Origin: CAWAWP01 sp963841205
GTDB lineage: Bacteria > Chloroflexota > Ktedonobacteria > Ktedonobacterales > JADMIN01
Direction of reading: 5' to 3'
Length of the DNA: 64,000 bases
Assembly: GCA_963841205.1 (NCBI GenBank)
Contig: CAWJCH010000020.1
Coordinates: 11,825-75,824 of the forward strand
A program made the translations under genes and the position numbers. Within the stretch, counting starts at the first letter, position 1; each line of letters opens with the position of its first letter. A model generated the notes under the pieces. It had not been told where the DNA came from, did no database searches, and saw only the letters and a list, made by a program, of their open reading frames with translations. Of the stretch, positions 26,176 through 35,537 are shown piece by piece.

Positions 26176-27459
26176 CACTCCCCACGCCTCAAGGCGGGGG
26201 ATGCTCGGTTCGACGCCGCGGCCTACGCCACGACTCCCCGAAGGGCCTGCCCGGCCCATTGGATGTTCCTGGCCGCGTTCTCGTCCCTGATCGAGCACGA
26301 GGCCACAGGAGGTACAGACATGGGTGCGCACACTCAGGCTCTTGGAGATGCGCGTCCCACAGTCGCTGCAGTCCTGGCTGGTGTACTGAGCAGGAACCGC
26401 GATCACCCGACGCCTGGCGCATGCTGCCTTGGCTTCGAGGATGCTGCGGAATTGCGCCCAGCCGGCGTCCGAGATGGACTTGGCAAGGTGACGATTCCGC
26501 ACCATATTAGCGACCCGCAGGTCTTCGAGATAGAGAGTGTCGTAGGCGCACAGCAGCGCGAGCGCGGTCTTGTGCTGGAAGTCGGCGCGTTGCCGTTGCA
26601 CCGTCTGGTGCGCCCGCTGGAGGTGGCCCACGGCCTTGCGCCTGCGGTGGCTGCCCTTCTTGCGGCGGCTCACCCGGCGCCCGGCCTTGGCGACGCGCTT
26701 CTCCGCTTTGCGGGAGTGGCGCGGATTCTCCACCACCAGCCCATCGGCGGTGATGAGGAACACCCGCAGCCCGACGTCGATGCCCGTCTCACGCCCCGTC
26801 GGGGGCAAGGGCCGAGCGGGCACGTCGGCGCAGGAGAGGATGGCGTACCACCCATCCGCCTCCTGACAGATGGTGACGGTCTTGGGCGTGCCGTCCGGCG
26901 GGCGGCTCCAACGCACCGCGACGCGGCCAATCTTGGAGAGGACGAGGAAGCCGTTCTCGAGCCGCGCGCCGTTGTCGTATTGCGGATAGGTGAAGCTGTG
27001 GTAGCGGTGGCGGCCCTGGAAGCGTGGATAGCCCGCCGTCTCACCGGTCCTCACCCGGCGAAAGAACGCCTGGAAGGCGCGGTCGACCCGCAGCACCACG
27101 TCCTGCAAGACTTGGCTGTGGACCTCGGCATATTCGGGCATCGCCGCTTTGATGCCGGGCAGTTCGGCCTTCTGCTCATAGTAGCTGACCGTGACGCCGC
27201 ACTTCCGCCACGCTTCCCGCCGCTCGCCGAGGGCGGCGTTGTAGACTTGGCGGCAGAGCGCCAATGTACGCTCAAGCCTGTGCGCCTGGTCGGGCGTGGG
27301 CTTGAGCTTGTACGTGTAACTCTTGCGCGTCGTCTGTTCTGCCATATTCACCTATTCTGCCTGCTAGACACGAAAACGGCAACCATTGGGCATCCGTGGC
27401 CCGCTAGGGCCACCCGGCTTTCATCCCCATGCCTGAAGGCAGGGGCTTTCGCTGGTCAA
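26173..27459 (-). mobile_element. tnpB-only IS200/IS605-family element
   Basis: The element is 1287 bases. Its left end (27459) is preceded on the minus strand by CATTAGC, exactly as in the copy at 667-2357. The left-end hairpin is at about 27424-27446 (CCCCTGCCTTCAGGCATGGGG). The right end finishes with GGAGTGTCA at 26173. It shares the same ends as the tnpA-bearing copy, so that tnpA could move it. The tnpB inside is frameshifted. Confidence 0.83.
26223..27351 (-). pseudogene. tnpB: tnpB with a one-base frameshift at RuvC-III
   Basis: From GTG 27351 (or ATG 27345 behind AGGTGA) the protein reads as a normal TnpB through GIDVGLRVF, YLEDLRVANM and the CSDCG/CTSCG zinc finger. Near 26288-26291 one extra base changes the expected DRDENAARNI into DQGRERGQEHP, losing the third catalytic acid. 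The original stop is at 26223-26225. Without it the frame runs on through the IS end and antisense to the zinc-finger gene, to 25990. As sequenced the nuclease should be dead. Confidence 0.85.
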
Positions 27460-27492
27460 GCTAATGGATAGGCCGAGGTGAGGAGGCCCGCC

Positions 27493-28194
27493 GTGGAGGC
27501 AGAGTTCAATCAGGCATCGAACGCGCCAGCGGTGTATGCGGCCTCCGAGGCTCCGCCGGACGTGAGCGACACGGGCCGGGTCGAGGCGTTCAGCGACGGC
27601 GTCTTCGCCGTGGCGATCACACTGCTGGTGCTGAACCTTCGCGTGCCCATCGACAGGGTGGACGTCGACACACAGGGTAAACCAGACTTGCTGGGCTTCC
27701 TGGGGGCGCTGTGGCCGAGCTATCTCGCGTATGTCGCCAGCTTTCTCGCCATCCTGGTGATGTGGATCAATCACCACACCCTTTTCAAGCTGATCGGTCG
27801 CGCGGACCGGCTCCTGATGCTCTACAACGGCCTGCTGCTTTTGCTCGTGACGGCCGTGCCGTTCTCGACCTCGCTGCTGGCCGAGTACGTCACGTCGAGC
27901 GAGACAAATCAACGCATCGTGGCCTCGGTGTACAGCGGCGTCTTCATCCTGGTCTCCGTATTCTTCAACCTGCTCTGGCGCTACGCGGCGAAGGAGCGCC
28001 GGCTGCTGGATGATTCGGCGCACCCGGCGCGCGTGAAGGGTGTGACGGATTCGTACCGCGTCGGCCCGATCTTCTATGCGCTGGCGCTGGCGCTGGCGCT
28101 CGTCAGCATCCCCGCGAGCCTGGTGCTCGACATCGTGCTGGCAATCTATTTCGCACTGCCGCACGGGCCGCGAGCGGCGAATGTGGCGCGCTAG
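27493..28194 (+). CDS. TMEM175-family (DUF1211) potassium-channel-like membrane protein
   Basis: The GTG at 27493 sits 6 bases after AGGAGG. After a ~30-residue tail the hallmark RVEAFSDGVFAVAITLLVLNL appears: the FSDG motif and hydrophobic filter residues of helix 1 in bacterial TMEM175. Five further helices follow, including FLAILVMWINHHTLF. Bacterial TMEM175 proteins have six helices and form tetrameric K+ channels. The IS at 26173-27459 ends only 33 bases upstream, so the native promoter may have been separated from the gene. Confidence 0.88.
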   Translation: MEAEFNQASNAPAVYAASEAPPDVSDTGRVEAFSDGVFAVAITLLVLNLRVPIDRVDVDTQGKPDLLGFLGALWPSYLAYVASFLAILVMWINHHTLFKLIGRADRLLMLYNGLLLLLVTAVPFSTSLLAEYVTSSETNQRIVASVYSGVFILVSVFFNLLWRYAAKERRLLDDSAHPARVKGVTDSYRVGPIFYALALALALVSIPASLVLDIVLAIYFALPHGPRAANVAR

Positions 28195-28765
28195 ACCCAG
28201 GATATCGACGTCTCCGGCGGTGTCGCGTGGACCACGAAGTCCGAGAATACCCCCGTGACCTCGCTGTCCGCGACGAAGACACCGACCGCGCCCTGCGTCA
28301 GCTTCGGATCGTCGTACTGCTGATTCGCCACGTCCAGCAAGTCATCTGCGAGCTGGCAGCGGTGCTGAGACGAACGGGCGGCGCCATCGGCGTATACGTC
28401 GAAGATGCCGTGGGATCGGCGGGCTGGCCCGTCGCCGGGGGAGCGAGACGATCGTCGCCAGTGGCCGCAGCGTTGCGAAGGGCTGGCGCCAAACTGGCGT
28501 CGTAGAGCGCCCTCGGCAGCATGTTGGCCGGGGGCGCTGTGAGAAACACGAGAACGAGCAAGGCGAAGATGGGCGGAAACCAGAACGCGAGCCAATTCCC
28601 GTCCTGCCATCCCTGCCAGAGCGCCCACACGCCCGCCGCCAGCAGCCCCACGAAAGTCAGGCCGGTGACCAAGCTCACCACCCGCCGTGCGCGACGCATC
28701 GAGCGTTCCAGCCGCGCGAAGCGCTGCGGGTCGACCCCGTCGAGGATGCTCGCTATATCGCTCAC
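28191..28765 (-). pseudogene. Membrane protein with LamG-like C-terminus, frameshifted
   Basis: The N-terminal frame (from ATG 28765) has a basic region and two helices: VVSLVTGLTFVGLLAAGVW and WLAFWFPPIFALLVLVFL. The C-terminal sequence that looks real, LLDVANQQYDDPKLTQGAVG then VFVADSEVTGVFSDFVVHA, lies in another frame and resembles the end of a LamG/concanavalin-like domain ('..G.vGlfv....v.FdnfvV'). One missing base between about 28350 and 28500 would join them. The domain is short for the family, so part may also be deleted. Confidence 0.45.
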
Positions 28766-28871
28766 CGCTTCGCGCCCCTCCGCTGGCAGCCGCTTTTCTC
28801 CCGCGGCAGCATGGCAGAGAACGAGCGGCGTGTCAATGCGGCTGAGCTAGCTGAGACGCACTCGCAGTAGA

Positions 28872-30491
28872 TTAGCGATGCGCCGCCAGCGTGGCGAGGT
28901 GGAGCGCGAGGAGCCAGATAGCGGGCCAACAGGCGTTGAGGCCGAGGGAGACCCAGGCGAGGCGGTGCAGTTCGCGCGGCATCTTTGGCGTGGCGTGCCA
29001 GAGGCCCCAACCCGCCAGCGCCAGGCCCGGCAGCACGAAGACGATCAGCCATCCGGAGAAGATCGCCAGCAGGCCCAACGAGAAGGCCACCAGCGAGAGC
29101 ATGCCGGCGATGAGCACGCGCGCCTCGGCGGGATCGACGACGCGCCCAAACTGCAGCGCCTTCGAGATCGACATCGGCAGGGCGAACCAATTCTCGTGCA
29201 ATGCGAGGGCGGGCGCGGGGAAGCGCGGCGTCGGGGCGAGCGGCGCGGCGTGTGGAGTAGGTACGGCGGCGTCCGCGACGAGAGGTGCTCCGTCACTTGG
29301 GGCTTCGCCCAGCTGCTCGCCAAGCGGCGCTCCGCAGCGCGTGCAGAATCGCGCGGCATTAGCGTTCGCGGCGCCGCAGCGCGCGCAGGCGGCGCGGCTG
29401 ATCGGCGGGGGCGAGGCGGCAGGGGCGGCGATTGGCGGCTGGGCCGGCGTTTCAGCGCTTTGCGCGCTCTCGACACTCGCGGCTGTTTCGCCCTGAGCGG
29501 CGGTCTCGGCAGCTTCATCGCTGCTCGCGGAGGCGGGGGGGATAGACCTGCGCGTGGAGAGCGCGGTGCGGGCAGCGCGCAGGTCCGCTTGCAGCGCGTG
29601 GACGGATTGCTGCCGCTCGCGGGGGTCCAGCGCCATCGCCTTGAGGACGGCGGCCTCGGTCGCCTCGCCCAGCACGGGGTTGAGCTGGAGCAGTCGCGGC
29701 AGGGCGGTGGCGCTGAGGCGTGCGGGCGCCTCGGTCGGCTGGTAGCCGGTTAAGAGGTAGAAGAGGGTCGCGCCGAGGCCGTAGACGTCTGTGCGCTGGT
29801 CGGTGGCGCCCGCGGCCTGATACTGCTCCGGCGGCGCGTAGCCCGGCGTGAAGGCCAGCGCCGCGCCGACCGTCTGCGTGCCCTGGACGTAGAGCTTGGC
29901 GAGGCCGAGGTCGATCAGCACGGGCGTGCCCTGGCGCATGACCTTGATGTTGGCGGGCTTCACGTCGCGGTGGATGATCGGCTTGGGCTGGGCGTGCAGC
30001 ACGGCGATCGCGTCGCAGATCGGGATGATCCAGTCGAGGACCTGCTGCTCGGCGATAGGGCGGCCCGTCGTGCGGATCTGCGAGATGGTCAGCTCTTCGA
30101 CGGTGTGACCGTCCACGTAGTCCATGACCAGGAAGAAGCGCCCGGCCTCTTCGAAGATGGCGTAGCCGCGGACGAGATTGGGGTGGCGTGCGTTGAGGAT
30201 GAACTCGGCTTCGAGGCGGAATTGCTGCTGTGTGCTCGCGTCGCGGTAGAAGGCCTCTTTGATAGCACGGCGGTGGCCGAGCACGGTATCCCAGGCGACG
30301 TAGATGTGCGCGAAGCCGCCGCCGCCAATGTAGCCTTCGATCTGATAGCGCCGCCCGCCGATGAGCGTGCCCGGCGGCAGCGGTGGCGGCTGCTGCGGCA
30401 CCGGCGGGAGTTGCCCCAGCGCGGGTGCGTACGGCGCGGGCGGTGGGTAGGGCGGGGGTTGCGGCGCGTTGCGGCGCATCGCCTGCTGCAT
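28872..30491 (-). CDS. Membrane-anchored Ser/Thr protein kinase with zinc ribbon
   Basis: The ATG at 30491 follows AAGGGAA; a TTG at 30521 is less likely. A Pro-rich start leads to the kinase domain: GYIGGGGFAHIYVAWD (ATP loop), RRAIKEAF (Lys), IHRDVKPANIKV (catalytic loop), LIDLGLAK (DLG in place of DFG) and YAPPEQY. After an Ala/Pro/Ser-rich linker comes a double zinc ribbon knuckle (CARCGAANANAARFCTRCG) and three or so C-terminal helices. The kinase faces the cytoplasm. The replacement of DFG by DLG is common in this bacterial group and need not abolish activity. Confidence 0.92.
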   Translation of the reverse strand: MQQAMRRNAPQPPPYPPPAPYAPALGQLPPVPQQPPPLPPGTLIGGRRYQIEGYIGGGGFAHIYVAWDTVLGHRRAIKEAFYRDASTQQQFRLEAEFILNARHPNLVRGYAIFEEAGRFFLVMDYVDGHTVEELTISQIRTTGRPIAEQQVLDWIIPICDAIAVLHAQPKPIIHRDVKPANIKVMRQGTPVLIDLGLAKLYVQGTQTVGAALAFTPGYAPPEQYQAAGATDQRTDVYGLGATLFYLLTGYQPTEAPARLSATALPRLLQLNPVLGEATEAAVLKAMALDPRERQQSVHALQADLRAARTALSTRRSIPPASASSDEAAETAAQGETAASVESAQSAETPAQPPIAAPAASPPPISRAACARCGAANANAARFCTRCGAPLGEQLGEAPSDGAPLVADAAVPTPHAAPLAPTPRFPAPALALHENWFALPMSISKALQFGRVVDPAEARVLIAGMLSLVAFSLGLLAIFSGWLIVFVLPGLALAGWGLWHATPKMPRELHRLAWVSLGLNACWPAIWLLALHLATLAAHR

Positions 30492-30681
30492 GCCGAGTTC
30501 CCTTTCGCGCTTGCTATCCAACAGTGCCGCTTCTCTGCTCTACGACGGCTAGATGGGCCATCTCGCTACTGCATCATACACATGGCCTGGTCGCGAGACA
30601 AGCGGCCAAGAGCTATGGGCGGGGGCGGAAGAGTCGGTACGGGGCGGCGGGCGTTGTGCGAACTGCACTACGGGGACGGCG

Positions 30682-32058
30682 CTATGAGGGTGAGGGGGCG
30701 GCGACGACGGATGCTAGCGTCGGGGCGGCGCTGCCGACTTCGAGCGCGGTGACGAGCTTCTCGGCCAACTCGATGGAGTAATTCTGCCCGCGGTCGTGGG
30801 GGTAGACCTGGAACATGTTGGCGACGTAGAGGCCGTCTAGCGGCGTCTCGAACGGCGGGATGTGCGCCTTGTACTCGGTGGTGACGATCGGCTGCGCGTA
30901 GGGCGCGCTGAAGAGCCAGGAGGCGGTCACCCACTCCGGCGCGAAGGCGGGGTTGATGCGCTTGAGATGCGGCAGGAAGTCGCGCAGGACGTCGTCTTTG
31001 CTAACCTGGAAGAGCGGATCGTCCATCGCGCGGTAGTTGCCGAGGTAGATCAGGGTGCGGCCCTCGTAGTCCTCGCGCGGCATGTAGTTGGTGTGCTCGA
31101 CCAGCACCATGAAGGGATAGCCGGGGTCGTTGACGTTCATCCAGTATGAGGTGCCGGTGAGCGTGCGGTCCAGCGCGAGGATCAGGCAGTGCGCGCCATA
31201 CGCCCGGCCCCAGTCGTACTGGGCACGGTAGGCGTCGGGCAGGGCGGGGACAAGGCGGCAGGTGAGGCGCGTGGGCAGCGTGGAGACGACGCGGTCGAAG
31301 GTGCGCGTCTGCTCCTCGGCGGGCGAGGCGACCTCGGCGGAGGTGATGGCGAAGCGATCCGCGTCGGGTTCGACGCGCTGGACGGCGGTGGCGAGGCGGA
31401 GGTCACCGCCGCGCTCGCGGACGCGCTCGGCGAGACGGTTGTAGAAGTGCTGGAAGCCGCCGCGCACGTAGCCCAGCTCGGCGGTGCGGTCGTGGACGCG
31501 CGCCCAGAACCACGGCAGGGCGATCTCCTCCTTGACGGCGCCGAATTTGCCGCGCAGCAGCGGCTCCCAGACCGTCTCGTACGGCGATTGGCCCATCGCG
31601 CTGCGAATCCAGGCGGCGGTGGTCCTGCCCTCCAGCGGCGCGGGAGTCGGCAGCAGCTTGAGGACGGCGAGCGCGGCGCCCATGCGCAGGCGCGCGGGGA
31701 CTGAGAGCGGCGAGAAGCGCAGCACGGAGCTGGGGGAGTCGAGCTGATAGACCTGCCCACCACGGAGTGTGACGGTGAGGGGGCGCCGCCATTCGAGGCG
31801 GTCGCCGAGGCCAAGCTCGTTGATCAGGGCGATGGCGGCGGTGTCGCTCTTGAAGAGGTGGTGGTAGAACTTCTCGAGCCAGACGTCCTCGGTCTCGCGG
31901 GTAGGGAGCGTGCGCTCGCCGACCTGGAAGCCAGCGGCGAGTCCACCGGGCTCGGCCTCGCGCTCGAAGACGGTGACGGCGTGGCCGCGCTCGGCGAGGC
32001 GCAGCGCGGCGGTCAATCCGAGGACGCCGCCGCCGAGGACGGCATAGTCGAGCCCCAT
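30682..32058 (-). CDS. FAD-dependent amine oxidase/protoporphyrinogen-oxidase-like protein
   Basis: LDYAVLGGGVLGLTAALRLA then FEREAEPGGLAAGF is the FAD-binding Rossmann motif and its GG doublet. The 459-residue layout, with RVVSTLPTRLTCRL and the C-terminal PPFETPLDGLYVANMFQVYPHDRGQNY (quoted in parts: DGLYVANMFQVYPHDRG), matches NAD(P)/FAD oxidoreductases related to protoporphyrinogen oxidase, UDP-galactopyranose mutase-like and carotenoid desaturase enzymes. In other genomes such proteins sit in glycan or lipid gene groups; here no partner is evident. AGGAG precedes the ATG at 32058 by about 9 bases. Confidence 0.85.
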   Translation of the reverse strand: MGLDYAVLGGGVLGLTAALRLAERGHAVTVFEREAEPGGLAAGFQVGERTLPTRETEDVWLEKFYHHLFKSDTAAIALINELGLGDRLEWRRPLTVTLRGGQVYQLDSPSSVLRFSPLSVPARLRMGAALAVLKLLPTPAPLEGRTTAAWIRSAMGQSPYETVWEPLLRGKFGAVKEEIALPWFWARVHDRTAELGYVRGGFQHFYNRLAERVRERGGDLRLATAVQRVEPDADRFAITSAEVASPAEEQTRTFDRVVSTLPTRLTCRLVPALPDAYRAQYDWGRAYGAHCLILALDRTLTGTSYWMNVNDPGYPFMVLVEHTNYMPREDYEGRTLIYLGNYRAMDDPLFQVSKDDVLRDFLPHLKRINPAFAPEWVTASWLFSAPYAQPIVTTEYKAHIPPFETPLDGLYVANMFQVYPHDRGQNYSIELAEKLVTALEVGSAAPTLASVVAAPSPS

Positions 32059-32706
32059 CACTGCGTCTCCTGCTAGGGTTTCTCGCGGCTGGCAGCTGAA
32101 GCCGCGCCGATGGGCGTGCCGCCACGAAGCCTACCTGCGCGGGCTGGAGACCCAGCGCTGGCGCGATCCCGGTTCATTGTACCCGCCGCCGTCGAGGCGA
32201 GGGGGTTGGCTGGGAGGTTTGCCGGCGCGAGCTCTTCCCGTTTCCTTCCGCTTTTTGTGTTTGTTCGCGCCTTCCAGGGCGAATTCAAGGCCTTTTGGCG
32301 ACTTCGGCGCTCGATATGTGGGAAATCACTTCCGCCTGTGGCCTTCTGCGTTCCGCTCGTGCGCTCGGTAGCAATCGCAGGGGACACAAGAGGAGACTCG
32401 ATGTGGGTGCGGATAGTACAGAACATATATTCGCGAGAATCAAGACGCTCCACGGGTGATAGCGTTTCATCCTGAGTTGTTGCCGTGCGCGGGCGCAATG
32501 GCAGCCCACCGCGGGCAATCCCGACGAGTCATTCCCATGGGGCATCCTGACGGCGCTGCGGTCGGAGCGACGGCACGCAATTCCCCCGAACGAAATGCGC
32601 CCCCCACGTCCCTCTGAGCCGATCCGACGCCGATCCGACTCCGGCGCGAACGAGATCCCCTCCATGGTGGAGGGCACGTCGGCGCCTCTCACGCTCCTTT
32701 GTCTCT
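32059..32706. other. Intergenic stretch, no gene supported
   Basis: Roughly 650 bases before the IS at 32707. Short frames occur on both strands but none has family-like sequence or a good ribosome site. The stretch is locally less GC-rich near 32230-32480 and may be remnant or regulatory DNA. Confidence 0.35.
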
Positions 32707-34035
32707 GACACTCCGCTTGGGCTAAGGCCCGGCGGGTTCTCGGTTCGTCGCCCCGGCCACCGCCGGGACTCCCCGAAGGCGCTGCCCGCGCCATAAGATG
32801 TTCCTGGCCGCGTTCTCATCGCGGTCCAGGACCAGGCCGCAGGACGGACAGACGTGGGTGCGCACGGAGAGGCTTTTCTGGATACGCGTCCCACAGCCGC
32901 TGCAGTCCTGCGTGGTGTACGCCGGGGTGACCGCTTCCACTCGCTTGCCGGCCCATGCTGCCTTGCACGCGAGGATGGACAGGAATCGGCCCCAGCCGGC
33001 GTCGTGTATGCTTTTGTTCATACCCGCTTTGCGGGTGGCCCCGTTCGGGAGATAGCCGCCGTTCCCGTCGCGTACAGGCGCGGGGCGGCGAGTGAGGTTG
33101 GCGGGCTGGATGGCCTCGTGAGAGATGGTGTCGTACTGGCGGACCAAGACTAACGCCGTCTTGTGATGGAAGTCGGCGCGTTGCCGCCGGACGTGCTGGT
33201 GTTGCTTGGCGCACAGCTTCACCGCTTTCTTCCGACGATTGCTCCCCTTCGTGCGCCGGGCCACCCGCTTCTGCGCCTTCTTGAGCGCGCGCTCGGCTGT
33301 CCGATAGTAGCGCGGGTTCTCGACGATCTGCCCGTCCGCCGTGGTGCGGAACGCCTTGAGCCCCACATCAATGCCCATCTCGTTCCCGGTGAGCGGCAAC
33401 GGCCGTGCAGGCACCTCGGCGCAGGAGAAGCAGGCATACCAACCGTCGGCCTCGCGCGAGACGGTGACGGTCTTGATGGTCCCTTCAATCGGGGGGACCA
33501 GTGCACGGCGATGCGCCCGAGCTTCGACAGGACGAGGGAGCCGTTCTCGAGGCGAGCGCCGTTGCCATACGCCTTGAAGGTGAAGGAGTGCCAGCGGGTG
33601 CGCCCCTGGAAGCGCGGGAACCCCGGCCGCTCGCCGGTCGCGACGCGGCGAAAGAAGGCCTGATACGCCCTGTCCAGTCGGGCCAGCACGTGCTGCAGCA
33701 CGTGGCTGTGGAGGGCGGCGTACTCCGGGAACTCGGCGCGGATCGCCTTCAGCTCCGCTTCCTGTTGAGAGCGCGTGACGGAGACCTGGCAGCGGTTCCA
33801 TGCGGTGATGCGCTGCTCGAGCGCGGCGTTGTAGAGCGTGCGGCAGTGCCAGAGCACTTCATCCAGCGCCCGCTCCTGCACGGACGTGGGACGTAGTTTC
33901 TCCTTGTAGGTCTTGCGCACGTTCGTCTCGTTCATGCGTCCCTATTCCGACCGGGCAGCGCGAAAGCGGCACCCGGCCAGGCCCCCGGCGAACGCCCCAG
34001 ACGCCTCACCGCTTGGGGTGAACCCAGCGGCTTGC
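32707..34035 (-). mobile_element. Decayed tnpB-only IS200/IS605-family element
   Basis: The right end has the family GAACCGAG block, a hairpin with GGGC/GCCC arms and GGAGTGTCA ending at 32707. The left border is placed near 34035, by GC-rich hairpins upstream of tnpB (GGGGTGAACCC and neighbours), and may be off by ~20 bases. It carries only a frameshifted tnpB. Confidence 0.7.
32722..33935 (-). pseudogene. tnpB: tnpB with a one-base frameshift in the middle
   Basis: ATG 33935 starts MNETNVRKTYKEKLRPTSVQ. The frame holds through LSKLGRIAVHWS and is lost near 33495-33501, where one base seems missing; the second frame resumes at PIEGTIKTVTVSREADGWY. RuvC motifs in the second part are GIDVGLKAF, the unusual SHEAIQPANL, and LDRDENAARNI, with CSGCG/CPSCG zinc ligands. 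Compared with the other copies, a ~20-residue insert (RRPAPVRDGNGGYLPNGATR) follows RuvC-II. It represents a separate lineage of the same family. Confidence 0.83.
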
Positions 34036-34347
34036 GGCGGGCTAAAGTCCTTCCAGTGTCACACTGCTGTCATACCCTGTTACGACTGTGCTACCTGGGA
34101 GGGCTAGGATCGTGACCGCATGGCGCGTACCGCGGCAGACGGAACCCAGGGGCCGGAGCGCGAGCGCCATCAGCATCAGCGCCAGCGGCGCCGGGGTGGC
34201 TAGCACGCCCGTGACGGCCGGGCATCGGATTGATATGAGTCAGCTCAACCGAGTCAATACCGACAAGATGAGGATGCGGAAACGCCGCGCCGGAAGATCC
34301 ACCACCCGGTCGGGGCCTACACGGCCGAAGAGAAGGAGTTCGCCGAG
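34036..34347. other. Intergenic, no gene seen
   Basis: The stretch contains the second copy of the 21-base block (34053-34073) also seen at 10663-10683. Otherwise no coding signal was found. Confidence 0.35.
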
Positions 34348-35265
34348 GTGAACCTCACTGACCACGCCGGAGTCCGGCTCACACACGGCAAGCCCAAGGT
34401 CAACGGCGTGGAGATCCACTACGCGATCGGCGGCGCCGGCGAGCCGGTGTTCTTGCTACACGGCGTGCCGAAGACGATGTCGTACTGGCGGCACGTCGTG
34501 CCGCTGCTGACCTCGCACTACACCGTCATCGCGGTCGACAACCGAGGCTTCGGCGGCTCCCAGCGCCCCCTGACCGGCTACGACACCGCCACGCTGGCCG
34601 GTGACGTCGCCGAACTGGCCACCCATCTGGGCTTCGACCAGTTCCGCGTCGCCGGCGAGGACTGGGGCGCGGCCATCGCCTACGCCGTCGCCGCCTTCCA
34701 CCGGCCGCGGGTGCAGCAACTGGTGTTCCAGGAAACGCTCCTACCAGGATTGCCAGCCGGCCCAGGATTGCCAGGCGGCGAACACGACCCCTCGCTCGCC
34801 GCCGACGACGGCCGCACCGGCTGGCACTTCAGCTTCTTCAGTCTGCCGAACCTGCCCGAGCTGCTGCTGGCCGGGCGAGAACGGCCGTTCTGGACCTACT
34901 ACGCCAGACGCCAGATGTGGGACCCCAGCGCGCTGGCCGAGGAGGACATCGACGACATGGTGCACTCGGCCGAGCAGCCGGGCGGCACCAGGGCCATCTT
35001 GGAGATGTACCGCGCCCGCCAGACCGACGCCGAACAGAACCGCCCGCAGTACGCCGACCCGATCAGCTGCCCGGTCCTGGCCGTCGGCGCGCAGGCCTAT
35101 CTCGGGGACGCAGTAGCCAAACAGCTCGCGCAAGTGGCCCGCGACGTTCGCGGCGCCGTCATCCCCGCGTCCGGTCACAACATCGCGCTGGAGAACCCGG
35201 CCGCCCTGGCCCAGGCCTACCTCGACTTCTTCGCAGGCGGCTCAGCCGGGGGTGCAGCCATGTGA
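34348..35265 (+). CDS. Alpha/beta hydrolase, epoxide-hydrolase/haloalkane-dehalogenase type
   Basis: FLLHGVPKTMSYWRHVVPLL gives the oxyanion HG motif, AVDNRGFGGSQRP the next strand, and VAGEDWGAAIAYAVA the nucleophile elbow with Asp (E-D-W) as in epoxide hydrolases and dehalogenases, not Ser. The lid domain has two Tyr (WTYYARRQMWD) that could polarise an epoxide. ASGHNIALENP carries the catalytic His. It is cytoplasmic and opens at GTG 34348 with GGAG upstream. The substrate is unknown; it stands alone after the decayed IS. Confidence 0.87.
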   Translation: MNLTDHAGVRLTHGKPKVNGVEIHYAIGGAGEPVFLLHGVPKTMSYWRHVVPLLTSHYTVIAVDNRGFGGSQRPLTGYDTATLAGDVAELATHLGFDQFRVAGEDWGAAIAYAVAAFHRPRVQQLVFQETLLPGLPAGPGLPGGEHDPSLAADDGRTGWHFSFFSLPNLPELLLAGRERPFWTYYARRQMWDPSALAEEDIDDMVHSAEQPGGTRAILEMYRARQTDAEQNRPQYADPISCPVLAVGAQAYLGDAVAKQLAQVARDVRGAVIPASGHNIALENPAALAQAYLDFFAGGSAGGAAM

Positions 35266-35537
35266 CCCAGCGGCATACCGATCATCCATCCGGCGCGACA
35301 CTGGGCAGCCATCGTACGACCTCGGGCCAATGCTCACACCAATGAAATCGGAGTCACGCCCCCGACGAGCGCCGCTGATCAACTTAGACGCGGACTCGCA
35401 GAACGCCGACCGGGCCAAGCGCGCGTGGGACCTCGACATCGACAACGCGGACCACTTGCGTGCCTCCCCCAACGGCATCGGCACGACGGTGGGGGAATTC
35501 AAGTCAGGCCGGACAGAGACAGGACGGACAGACAGGT

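Noticed and set aside
25990..26222. C-terminal extension of the tnpB frame beyond 26223
   Set aside because: It arises only from the one-base shift at ~26290 and runs antisense through the UBP zinc finger gene.
35252..35537. Gene between the hydrolase and GH5 genes
   Set aside because: Open frames there are short, switch content with the GH5 leader and lack a ribosome site.
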